DNA of 64,000 nucleotides, taken from positions 310,001 through 374,000 of the forward strand of contig NZ_LMDW01000015.1 in assembly GCF_001425205.1 (NCBI RefSeq), written 5' to 3'. Within the stretch, counting starts at the first letter, position 1; the number at the start of each line of letters is the position of its first letter. This DNA is from Variovorax sp. Root411 (GTDB taxonomy: Bacteria; Pseudomonadota; Gammaproteobacteria; Burkholderiales; Burkholderiaceae_C). Positions 55,860-64,000 of the stretch are shown here, in pieces. Both the position numbers and the translations under genes were made by a program. The notes under the pieces were generated by a model. That model was given only the letters and a program-made list of their open reading frames with translations. It had not been told where the DNA came from and ran no database searches.

Positions 55860-56074
55860 TGGATTGCAGCAGCCACGATGATGCTGATGCCCAGACTCAT
55901 TGCCGCCACGACGAGGCCCAGCGCCACGTTCTGCTTCTCGACGATCTCGCCCCACAGGTCATAGGGTGTGATCTTGTCGATGATCAGGAAGCAGAGCCAG
56001 AAGACCAGGACGCCGATCAGCGCATACACGAGCGATCCGAGGACCACGCCCGGTTTCAGCCATTCAAATCCCAT
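55856..56074 (-). CDS. DUF350 family membrane protein (YjfL-like)
   Basis: A 72-residue protein with two predicted helices (about 13-31 and 49-71) and the motif LIGVLVFWLCFLIIDKITPYDLW, characteristic of the YjfL/DUF350 family. Two-helix YjfL units are often duplicated to make four helices; this is a single unit and would have to oligomerise. The family is associated with polyamine metabolism and membrane stress genes. It lies 51 bases after the DUF4178 gene and overlaps the transferase start. Confidence 0.86.
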   Translation of the reverse strand: MGFEWLKPGVVLGSLVYALIGVLVFWLCFLIIDKITPYDLWGEIVEKQNVALGLVVAAMSLGISIIVAAAIH

Positions 56075-56125
56075 GGGGACCTCCAGTCGTAGTAGTGAGA
56101 AACAACATCGCGTGCATCTTCGCCG

Positions 56126-57613
56126 TCATTTGTGGCCGCCGCCACTCGAATAGCCGCCGTACGAGCCGCCCGAGCTGCGGTAGCCGCCCGACGAGCCGCT
56201 GGAACTGCTGCAGGTGCTCATGATGATCAACACGATGATGATCACGACGACGATGAGGACGATGGTGCCGCAGCCCATGCCGGATGCGGCACTCACCGGC
56301 AGCGCGTCGGCGCGCTTGAACATGTCCTTCCTGGCGTCGAGCTTGAAGGCGGTGGCCACCAGGCCGCTGTCGAGCTTGCTGCCCGACGACCACGTGAGCT
56401 CGTTGGCCGAGCGCTCCATCGACAGCAGTGCGCCGCCGCTGGCGAAGTCGCGGTTGAAGGTTTTCTGCCCGCGTTCGACCTGCCAGTAGAACTCGCCCGC
56501 CACGTAGGTGGTCTCGGCGTTGTAGGCGTACTGCTGCTGGTAACGCTTGTTGAGGTAGGTGGCGGTGTTGCCGCTCTCGGCCATCACGGGCGCGCCGGTG
56601 GTCGGCTTGACCATGCTCCAGCCGTCCTCGGCGTCCACCAGGAAGCTGAAGCCGCGCTTCTTGTTGTAGAGCAGGTACTCGTCCCAGCCGAACAACTCGT
56701 CGTCGCCGGGCTCGCTGCCCATGCGGTGCTGGAAGCCGACCACCTGCCACTGCGCGCCCTGCAGCTGGCCCATGCTGCCGAGCGCGATGAGCGGGCGCAC
56801 GGGCTCGTCCTGCGCGGCGTGCTTGAGCTCGCCGCCGATGCCTTGCGACAGGTCGATGATGCTGTTGCACGAGCGGCAGGTGATGCTCTTGCTGTCGGCG
56901 AAGTTGACGGTGACGGGCGAGCCGCAGTTGGGGCAGTTGAAGCTGCGACCCTTTTCGTCCTTGGCGGATTCCTCGCGCAGGCCGGTGAGCTGCAGGTCTT
57001 CGAGCTGCACCGAGCGGCCGAGGTAACCCGCGGGCGGCTCCGTGCCGTAGTCGATGCTGAGGACCAGGCCCTTGTCGTTGCGCAGCTCGACCATCGCGAA
57101 GGAACGGCCGAGCTCGGGCAGGTGCGGCAGTTCGCCCTGCGCGGAGGTCAGCGCCACTTGCTCGTTGGAGGTGACGGTGTAGCTCTGGCCGGCGAAGGCG
57201 GTGGTGGCGCCCACGCGCAGTTCGTTCCAGGGCGGCGCGGTGCGCTGCAGGTCGAAGGGCAGCGCGAAGACGTAGGCGCCGTTGTCCTCGCTGAGCACAC
57301 CCGTGCGGTCACCGTCGAGCGCGGCGATCCACTCGGTCCAGCGGCCGCCGGGGTACGTGTACTGCAGCCGACCGATCAGCGTGAAGGGCTTGTCCTGGAT
57401 GCGGCCGGCGGCGAACAGCTGCAGTGGGCTGAAGTCGTCGAACAGCTCGGCCATCTTGCCGGTGCGCGCGAGCGTGTCGCCCTGGCGCACGACGGTGCTC
57501 TGGCAGTAGGGGCAGACCGCATGCGTCGATTGCGCCGAGCGGAATTCGACCGGTGCGCCGCAGCCGGGGCAGGGCGCGCGGTAGTAGCGTTGGTTGCCGT
57601 TTTCCTCAGCCAT
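56126..57613 (-). CDS. DUF4178 domain protein with two zinc ribbons and a C-terminal membrane anchor
   Basis: A 495-residue protein with two zinc ribbons (C15, C18, C34, C37 and C227, C230, C246, C249), each followed by a DUF4178 domain (about 55-200 and 275-430). A single helix at 448-467 and a Gly/Ser-rich tail (SSGGYRSSGGSYGGYSSGG) end the protein, so the zinc ribbons and DUF4178 domains should face the cytosol. DUF4178 proteins occur next to DUF350, SPFH and spermidine-synthase genes in other bacteria (from memory). Function is unknown; membrane integrity or stress sensing has been suggested by such associations. Confidence 0.88.
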   Translation of the reverse strand: MAEENGNQRYYRAPCPGCGAPVEFRSAQSTHAVCPYCQSTVVRQGDTLARTGKMAELFDDFSPLQLFAAGRIQDKPFTLIGRLQYTYPGGRWTEWIAALDGDRTGVLSEDNGAYVFALPFDLQRTAPPWNELRVGATTAFAGQSYTVTSNEQVALTSAQGELPHLPELGRSFAMVELRNDKGLVLSIDYGTEPPAGYLGRSVQLEDLQLTGLREESAKDEKGRSFNCPNCGSPVTVNFADSKSITCRSCNSIIDLSQGIGGELKHAAQDEPVRPLIALGSMGQLQGAQWQVVGFQHRMGSEPGDDELFGWDEYLLYNKKRGFSFLVDAEDGWSMVKPTTGAPVMAESGNTATYLNKRYQQQYAYNAETTYVAGEFYWQVERGQKTFNRDFASGGALLSMERSANELTWSSGSKLDSGLVATAFKLDARKDMFKRADALPVSAASGMGCGTIVLIVVVIIIVLIIMSTCSSSSGSSGGYRSSGGSYGGYSSGGGHK

Positions 57614-57668
57614 GGCGGCTCAGGAGATCGACGGCTGTAACCACGGATGCAGTTGCGGGAAACACCAC

Positions 57669-57750
57669 GGAACCGGCTTTGCCGGGCCGTCGGTGTTGCC
57701 CCCTGCAAGGGGGGAGGAGAAGCGACACGAAGTGCGCGAAGCCTGGGGGT
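57669..57750 (-). repeat. intergenic repeat family B, copy 1
   Basis: On the minus strand CCCCCAGGCTTCGCGCACTT, CGTGTCGCTTC and a CCCCCTTGCAGGGGG hairpin are followed by CGGCCCGGCAAAGCCGG. The second copy, in the opposite orientation, is at 62642-62720. The element fills the gap between the DUF4178 start and the SPFH stop. Confidence 0.65.
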
Positions 57751-57777
57751 TAGACCAATACTGGGGGTCAGACCAGT
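57743..57777. repeat. short direct repeat CTGGGGGTYAGACCA
   Basis: CTGGGGGTTAGACCAAT (57743-57759) and CTGGGGGTCAGACCAGT (57761-57777) repeat in the same direction with one base between them. The second copy runs over the SPFH stop codon at 57768-57770. GGGGTCAGACC is a piece often seen in REP/transposase-associated repeats. Confidence 0.5.
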
Positions 57778-58817
57778 TTTTTAAGGAGTTCCACCTTCTT
57801 GGCGTCGAACTCTTCCTGGGTGAGGATGCCCTTGGCCTTGAGTTCGCCGAGCTTCTCGAGCGTGGTCATCACGTCGGTGGGGCTCACCACGGCCACCGCG
57901 GGTTGTTGCTGCGTCGCGGCAGCGGCCGCCGCCGCGTTGGGGCTCAGGCCCTGCGCGAGGTTCTGCGCCAGCACCTGGCCCAGCGCCACGCCGGCGCCCA
58001 GGCCCATGGCATCGCCCGCAATGCCGCCGCCACCGGCCGCGCCTTCTGCGAACTTCGGAATGGCCTGCGCCGTCTGGTACTGCATGAACTTGCCCATGTC
58101 CTGGCCGACCATGCCCATGCCGATCTTCTGGTCGAGGATCTTCTGCAGCTCTTCGGGCAGCGAGACGTTCTGCACCGTGATGTTCTCGAGCTTGATGCCG
58201 ATCTTCTCGAACTCGGGCACGAGCTGCGCGGCGAGCGCCTGCGCGAACTGGATCTGGTTCGCCGCAAGGTCGAGGAAGGGCACGCCGCTCGAAGCGATGG
58301 CGTTGCTGATGTTCTGCAGCACCAGCCCGCGCAGCTGGCCGTCGAGGTCGGCCACGGAATAGATGTCGCGCGTGCCGGAGATCTCGGTGTGGAAGGCCTT
58401 GGCGTCGCCGATGCGGAAGCTGTAGTTGCCGAAGGCCCGCAGGCGCACCGCGCCGAAGTCCTTGTCGCGGATGGTGATCGGCTGGGGCGTGCCCCACTTC
58501 TGGTCGACCTGCTGGCGCGTGCTGAAGAAGTAGACGTCGCTCTTGAAGGGGGACTCGAAGAGCTTGTCCCAGTTCTTCAGGTACGTGAGCACGGGCAGCG
58601 TCTGCGTCGTGAGCTTGTACATCCCGGGGCCGAATACGTCGGCCACCTTGCCTTCGTTGATGAAGACGGCAACCTGCGATTCGCGAACGGTGAGCGAGGC
58701 GCCGTTCTGGATTTCCATCTCGGCCATCGGGAAGCGCCAGGCCAGCGTGCCATCGCCGGTCTCGGTCCACTGGATGATGTCGATGAACTGCTTCTTGATG
58801 AAATCCATCAGGGCCAT
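57768..58817 (-). CDS. SPFH/band-7 domain protein with C-terminal SHOCT domain
   Basis: A 349-residue protein with a virion-core-protein/YdjI-like SPFH domain (about 20-215), an Ala/Gly-rich linker (235-300) and a C-terminal SHOCT segment (LEKLGELKAKGILTQEEFDAKKVELLKKL, written here only to describe the motif GILTxEEFxxKK). SHOCT modules mediate oligomerisation or membrane recruitment. It has a clear GAGGAGC site before the ATG at 58817. It is the first gene of the membrane/polyamine island, and the gap to the DUF4178 gene holds repeat B. Confidence 0.9.
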   Translation of the reverse strand: MALMDFIKKQFIDIIQWTETGDGTLAWRFPMAEMEIQNGASLTVRESQVAVFINEGKVADVFGPGMYKLTTQTLPVLTYLKNWDKLFESPFKSDVYFFSTRQQVDQKWGTPQPITIRDKDFGAVRLRAFGNYSFRIGDAKAFHTEISGTRDIYSVADLDGQLRGLVLQNISNAIASSGVPFLDLAANQIQFAQALAAQLVPEFEKIGIKLENITVQNVSLPEELQKILDQKIGMGMVGQDMGKFMQYQTAQAIPKFAEGAAGGGGIAGDAMGLGAGVALGQVLAQNLAQGLSPNAAAAAAATQQQPAVAVVSPTDVMTTLEKLGELKAKGILTQEEFDAKKVELLKKLV

Positions 58818-58990
58818 GGTCGCTCCTCGTTTTTTCAGGTTTTGTCCGAACCGTGCATATTGCCACATCGATTTGACGGCGCACCAGGGCTTTTGGCCAT
58901 GGCTTGCACCAGCCATGCGGCTTATGGCCGGTGCGCAGCGAGGTCTACAATCGGCGCCCCCAGAAGAAGCGCCACCAGGAGCTACGGCAC

Positions 58991-61339
<2,349 letters not shown>

Positions 61340-61520
61340 GCCCTTTGGCGAGAGTGGTCGCCAACTTAAAGTACCACTCACTCCCCTTGCGACTGCTCAA
61401 ACTTTGAGCAGTCGCTTGCTATTTTCGCCAGCGTGGTGCACACTCGCGGGCTTGAATTTGCGGGTTAACCCCGACGTTGATCGCCGATTCGAACCCCCCG
61501 CTCTTTTCTTGTGGTGCCCC

Positions 61521-61934
61521 ATGGCGGCTTACGCCTCGATCACGTCCTCGTTCACAAAGTTTGCGCTCACCAGCCTGATGCTGGCGGCGTTGGCGACGGG
61601 GGCCGAGGCCCGCGGATGGTTCAGCGCCGGAAAAACGTCCGCCGAGGAAACAATTGCACTGTCCGACTTGCCGGTGCAAGGCCAGCGAACCTACCAGGCC
61701 ATCCTCAGTGGCGGCCCCTTTCGGCATGACAAGGACGGCACGGTGTTCGGCAATCGCGAGCGTCTTTTGCCGCCGGCGCGGCGTGGCCATTACCGCGAGT
61801 ACACGGTGCAGACGCCCGGTTCGCGCAATCGTGGTGCACAGCGGATCGTCTGCGGCGGCGAACAGCGCACGACACCCGAGGCCTGCTGGTACACGGCAGA
61901 TCACTATGCGAGTTTCAGACGGATTGCGCCATGA
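61521..61934 (+). CDS. secreted barnase-like guanyl-specific ribonuclease
   Basis: A 137-residue protein with a signal peptide (about 1-30, ending GAEA) and a microbial RNase fold. The catalytic set seen in barnase is present: E93 (HYREYTV), R108 (AQRIV) and H128 (TADHYASF), with FGNRERLLPP as the first strand/loop block. Two cysteines (C111, C122) could form a disulfide, consistent with export. It should cleave RNA after guanine. The stop overlaps the barstar start (ATGA at 61931-61934), a toxin-immunity pair. I reject the upstream start at 61404, which would bury the signal peptide. Confidence 0.88.
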   Translation: MAAYASITSSFTKFALTSLMLAALATGAEARGWFSAGKTSAEETIALSDLPVQGQRTYQAILSGGPFRHDKDGTVFGNRERLLPPARRGHYREYTVQTPGSRNRGAQRIVCGGEQRTTPEACWYTADHYASFRRIAP

Positions 61935-62410
61935 GCGATGAAAACGACCTGAGCGGCGCCCTGAAGCGCCCCGACGAAATGATGATGACTATGGAAAGAC
62001 CAGCGGAGATGACCTTATCCCTTCGTGCCGTACGCCCGAACATCGTGCAATCGATCCGCGCGTTCCGCGTGAACGACCTGCAGGACGCGGCCAACGCGGC
62101 CGGCCAGCACTTCCTGTACGCCAACCTGGGCAACGCCCAGACCAAGCAGGACGTGCTCGACCTGATCGCGCAGCAGTTCACGTTCCCGGCCCACTTCGGG
62201 AAGAACTTCGACGCGCTGTACGACTGCATGACCGATCCGTTGCATAAATCGGGCCCACAGCCGGGCTTCGTCATCGTGCTCGAGCAGATCCCGGCCAACG
62301 CCAAGTTCGACAAGGAAGCGCGCGAGCAGCTGCTCGACATCTTCCGCGACGCCTCGGACTACTGGGGCGACCGCAAGGTCCCGTTCCGGTGCTTCTATTC
62401 TTTTCTGTAG
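61931..62410 (+). CDS. barstar family RNase inhibitor
   Basis: A 159-residue protein. A 55-residue N-terminal extension precedes the barstar fold, recognisable from FPAHFGKNFDALYDCMTDPL; the barstar acidic helix that plugs the RNase active site contains D79-like residues (ALYDCMTD). It starts in an ATGA overlap with the ribonuclease gene, so it is co-translated and protects the cytoplasm from unexported enzyme. The extension (methionine-rich, MMMTMERPAEM) is not part of known barstars and could be a mis-set start; ATGs at residues 17-19 and 21 are alternatives, but the coupling supports this start. Confidence 0.86.
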   Translation: MSDENDLSGALKRPDEMMMTMERPAEMTLSLRAVRPNIVQSIRAFRVNDLQDAANAAGQHFLYANLGNAQTKQDVLDLIAQQFTFPAHFGKNFDALYDCMTDPLHKSGPQPGFVIVLEQIPANAKFDKEAREQLLDIFRDASDYWGDRKVPFRCFYSFL

Positions 62411-62634
62411 CCCGTTCTGCATCTACCAGCCAAGCAGAACGGGCGAACGAGGCTCAGCCGAACGCTGAAACCCTCGATGGCATCGAAGTGAACCCCAACG
62501 CCGCCGCAACGGCCGCCGCCAGCACCGAGCCGGCCGGCGAAAAAATGCCGACCGACAAACTGGTCGACGTGTCGCCCCTGGCGCTGCGCATGAGCAGCCC
62601 CTTCAACGCTGGCTACTGGCTCGCCGCCGCGTAA
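62389..62634 (+). CDS. possible small hypothetical protein
   Basis: An 81-codon frame from a GTG inside the barstar 3' end to a TAA at 62632. Its second half has high third-position GC and ordinary codon choice (for example around PTDKLVDVSPLALRMSSPF), which looks coding, but its first part overlaps barstar and the hairpin at 62411-62443. No family or signal is recognised. It may be a gene remnant. Confidence 0.35.
   Translation: MLLFFSVARSASTSQAERANEAQPNAETLDGIEVNPNAAATAAASTEPAGEKMPTDKLVDVSPLALRMSSPFNAGYWLAAA
62411..62443 (+). terminator. hairpin after barstar
   Basis: CCCGTTCTGC (62411-62420) pairs perfectly with GCAGAACGGG (62434-62443) around a 13-base loop, directly after the barstar stop. 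There is no T tract, so it may stabilise the 3' end or attenuate rather than terminate. Confidence 0.45.
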
Positions 62635-62641
62635 TCGGCTC

Positions 62642-62720
62642 ACCCCCAGGCTGCGCGCACTTCGTGTCGCTTCGCCTACCCCCTTCCGGGGGCGACGCTG
62701 GCCGACCGGCAGAGCCGGAT
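62642..62720 (+). repeat. intergenic repeat family B, copy 2
   Basis: ACCCCCAGGCTGCGCGCACTT, CGTGTCGCTTCG, a CCCCCTTCCGGGGG hairpin and CCGACCGGCAGAGCCGG match repeat copy 1 (57669-57750) read on the other strand, with scattered substitutions. The repeat runs up to the terminator in front of rsmA. Confidence 0.65.
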
Positions 62721-62738
62721 CGGCGGCACCCTGGAATT

Positions 62739-62765
62739 GAAAGCCCCGCTTCTGCGGGGCTTTTT
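62739..62765. terminator. bidirectional rho-independent terminator
   Basis: AAGCCCCGC (62741-62749) pairs with GCGGGGCTT (62754-62762) around TTCT. TTTTT follows on the plus strand, and on the minus strand it comes immediately after the rsmA stop with a TTTC tract. It ends rsmA and the genes on the left. Confidence 0.85.
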
Positions 62766-63526
62766 CATGGGGGAACGGCTTGGGCCAGGGCGACGTATTC
62801 GGCGACTGGCACCTCCTCGGCGCGGCGCTGCGCATCGAATTCGCCTGTGTAGCCATGCGTTTCGAGCCATTTACCAAGCGTATGCCGCAGGATCTTGCGG
62901 CGCTGGCTGAAGGCGGTCTGCACGATCTCGCCGAGCCGCGCCGCATCCACGGCCGGCGGTTCGGCCAGTGGCACCATCCGCACCACGGCGCTGTCCACGC
63001 GCGGCGGCGGGTCGAAGCTCTCGGGCGGCACGAACAGCACGTTTTCCATGTCGTAGCGCCACTGCAGCATCACGCTCAGGCGGCTGTAGTCCGAGGTGGC
63101 GGGTTTCGCCACCATGCGGTCGATCACTTCCTTTTGCAGCATGAAGTGCTGGTCGGCGACCAGGTGGGCATAGCCCAGCAGGTGGAACAGGATCGGCGTG
63201 GAGATGTTGTAGGGCAGGTTGCCCACCACGCGCAGGGGCTTCGACGCCTTGGCCGCGAGTTCGGCGAAATCCACCTTCAGCACGTCGGATTCGATGACGT
63301 CGAGCTGCGGATGCTCGCGCAGGCGCTTGGCCAGGTCGCGATCGAGCTCGATGACCGTCAGGCGGCCGAGCCGCTCGACCAGCGGCTGCGTCAGCGCCGC
63401 GAGCCCCGGGCCGATCTCGACCATGGGATCGCCGGGCTGCGGTGCAATCTCTTGCACGATCGCGTCGATGATCCCGCCGTCGGACAGGAAGTGCTGTCCG
63501 AACCGCTTCCTGGCGATGTGTGCCAT
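62765..63526 (-). CDS. rsmA: 16S rRNA (adenine1518-N6/adenine1519-N6)-dimethyltransferase
   Basis: A 253-residue KsgA/RsmA: RFGQHFL at 9-14, the AdoMet loop EIGPGL at 37-42 and the catalytic NLPYNIS at 103-109. It dimethylates A1518 and A1519 of 16S rRNA during 30S maturation; loss gives kasugamycin resistance. Its start overlaps the surA stop (TGATG), the conserved surA-rsmA order, and a terminator follows its stop. The length is normal. Confidence 0.96.
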   Translation of the reverse strand: MAHIARKRFGQHFLSDGGIIDAIVQEIAPQPGDPMVEIGPGLAALTQPLVERLGRLTVIELDRDLAKRLREHPQLDVIESDVLKVDFAELAAKASKPLRVVGNLPYNISTPILFHLLGYAHLVADQHFMLQKEVIDRMVAKPATSDYSRLSVMLQWRYDMENVLFVPPESFDPPPRVDSAVVRMVPLAEPPAVDAARLGEIVQTAFSQRRKILRHTLGKWLETHGYTGEFDAQRRAEEVPVAEYVALAQAVPP

Positions 63527-64000
63527 CAGGACGACTGGGGCGGGTCGCGGTATTCGACGTAGGCGCGCGCACGCACTTCCTGCACCCAGGTGGTGAAGGC
63601 TTCGTCCACGCGCTGTTCGCGCAGCGCGGCGCGCGCGGCTTCGCGCTGCTCCGACTGGCTGAGCTTGGCATCGCGGCGTCCGACCACCTGGATCAGGTGC
63701 ACGCCGAAGCGCGACACCACGGGGTCGCTGATCTGGCCCGGCGCGAGCCGGTCCATGGCTTCCTCGAATTCGGGCACGAACTGGCCCGGGCGCGACCAAC
63801 CGAGGTCGCCGCCTGCCTTGGCGCTGGCGTCCTGCGAGTTGTCGCGCGCCAGGCCGGCGAAGTCGGCGGTGCCGGCCTGCACGCGGCGCTTGAATTCGGC
63901 CAGCTGCGCCACCGCCTGCGCCGTGGTGCGCTTGGGATCGTTGAGCAGCAGGATGTGGCGCACCTGCGTCTGCGTGACCGTCGCGTCGCCCGAACCGATC
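63526..64000 (-). CDS. surA: SurA-type periplasmic peptidyl-prolyl isomerase (3' part)
   Basis: Only the C-terminal ~158 residues are inside the window; the gene continues past 64000. They contain the second PpiC/parvulin domain (VRHILL at the start, [30 protein letters not shown]) and the C-terminal helix of SurA. SurA is the main chaperone delivering outer-membrane proteins to the BAM complex. The stop overlaps the rsmA start. The single-domain PpiD/PrsA alternatives are less likely given the surA-rsmA order. Confidence 0.9.
   Translation of the reverse strand, partial: IGSGDATVTQTQVRHILLLNDPKRTTAQAVAQLAEFKRRVQAGTADFAGLARDNSQDASAKAGGDLGWSRPGQFVPEFEEAMDRLAPGQISDPVVSRFGVHLIQVVGRRDAKLSQSEQREAARAALREQRVDEAFTTWVQEVRARAYVEYRDPPQSS

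Noticed and set aside
55860-55955. Spermidine synthase frame extending to 55955
   Set aside because: The added residues (rich in Gly, Arg, His) overlap the DUF350 gene and have no family resemblance.
61404-61520. Longer ribonuclease start at 61404
   Set aside because: It would place 39 residues in front of a clear signal peptide.

Overview
The window is a GC-rich, densely packed stretch of a Betaproteobacterium. Gene content and order point to the Comamonadaceae, most likely Variovorax or a close relative: orphan Bug/TctC binding proteins, tktA-gap, maeB, surA-rsmA, a SpeH-MurU-PepP overlap and Comamonadaceae-style intergenic repeats. This is judged from protein resemblance only; no search was run. 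I saw no rRNA, tRNA, CRISPR array, intact insertion sequence or phage gene.

Layout. Positions 1-2256 hold a small conserved protein, an EamA exporter and a membrane desaturase. Positions 2319-8681 (minus strand) form a tightly overlapping hydroxyproline catabolic operon: Delta1-pyrroline-4-hydroxy-2-carboxylate deaminase, LIV-type binding protein, hydroxyproline 2-epimerase, the beta, gamma and alpha subunits of D-hydroxyproline dehydrogenase, and a GntR regulator. A promoter with an operator-like palindrome lies in front. A hipBA toxin-antitoxin pair with its own operator follows (8747-10673). Positions 10708-26342 (minus strand) look like one very long operon: class II aldolase, dipeptide-type ABC transporter, 2-hydroxyacid dehydrogenase, omega-transaminase, EamA exporter, GntR regulator, acetylpolyamine amidohydrolase, hydroxylysine-kinase-like APH protein, phospho-lyase-like class III PLP enzyme, M20 amidohydrolase and a Bug binding protein. 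I read it as a pathway for an (acetylated) hydroxy-amine, with 5-hydroxylysine the leading guess. Together the two operons could be a scavenging island for hydroxylated amino acids and peptides.

Positions 26403-33695 hold redox and stress genes: a LysR regulator divergent from DoxX, FMN reductase and pirin; then SlyD, a CYTH-CHAD protein, a VOC protein, a second pirin and a YciI protein. Positions 33816-35982 pair a Bug binding protein with a tartrate-dehydrogenase-type enzyme. Positions 36204-37849 carry an ABM monooxygenase and two lipoproteins. Positions 37905-43733 are core metabolism (gap, tktA, speH, murU, pepP).

Positions 43806-52240 encode the envelope pair PbpC and a thioester-containing alpha-2-macroglobulin. 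Positions 52652-58817 (minus strand) are a membrane/polyamine island: SPFH-SHOCT, DUF4178, DUF350, membrane aminopropyltransferase and FAD amine oxidase. The right end has maeB, a secreted barnase-like RNase with a barstar inhibitor, rsmA and the 3' part of surA. Three families of small intergenic repeats occur between 46 and 63 kb, each as an inverted pair.
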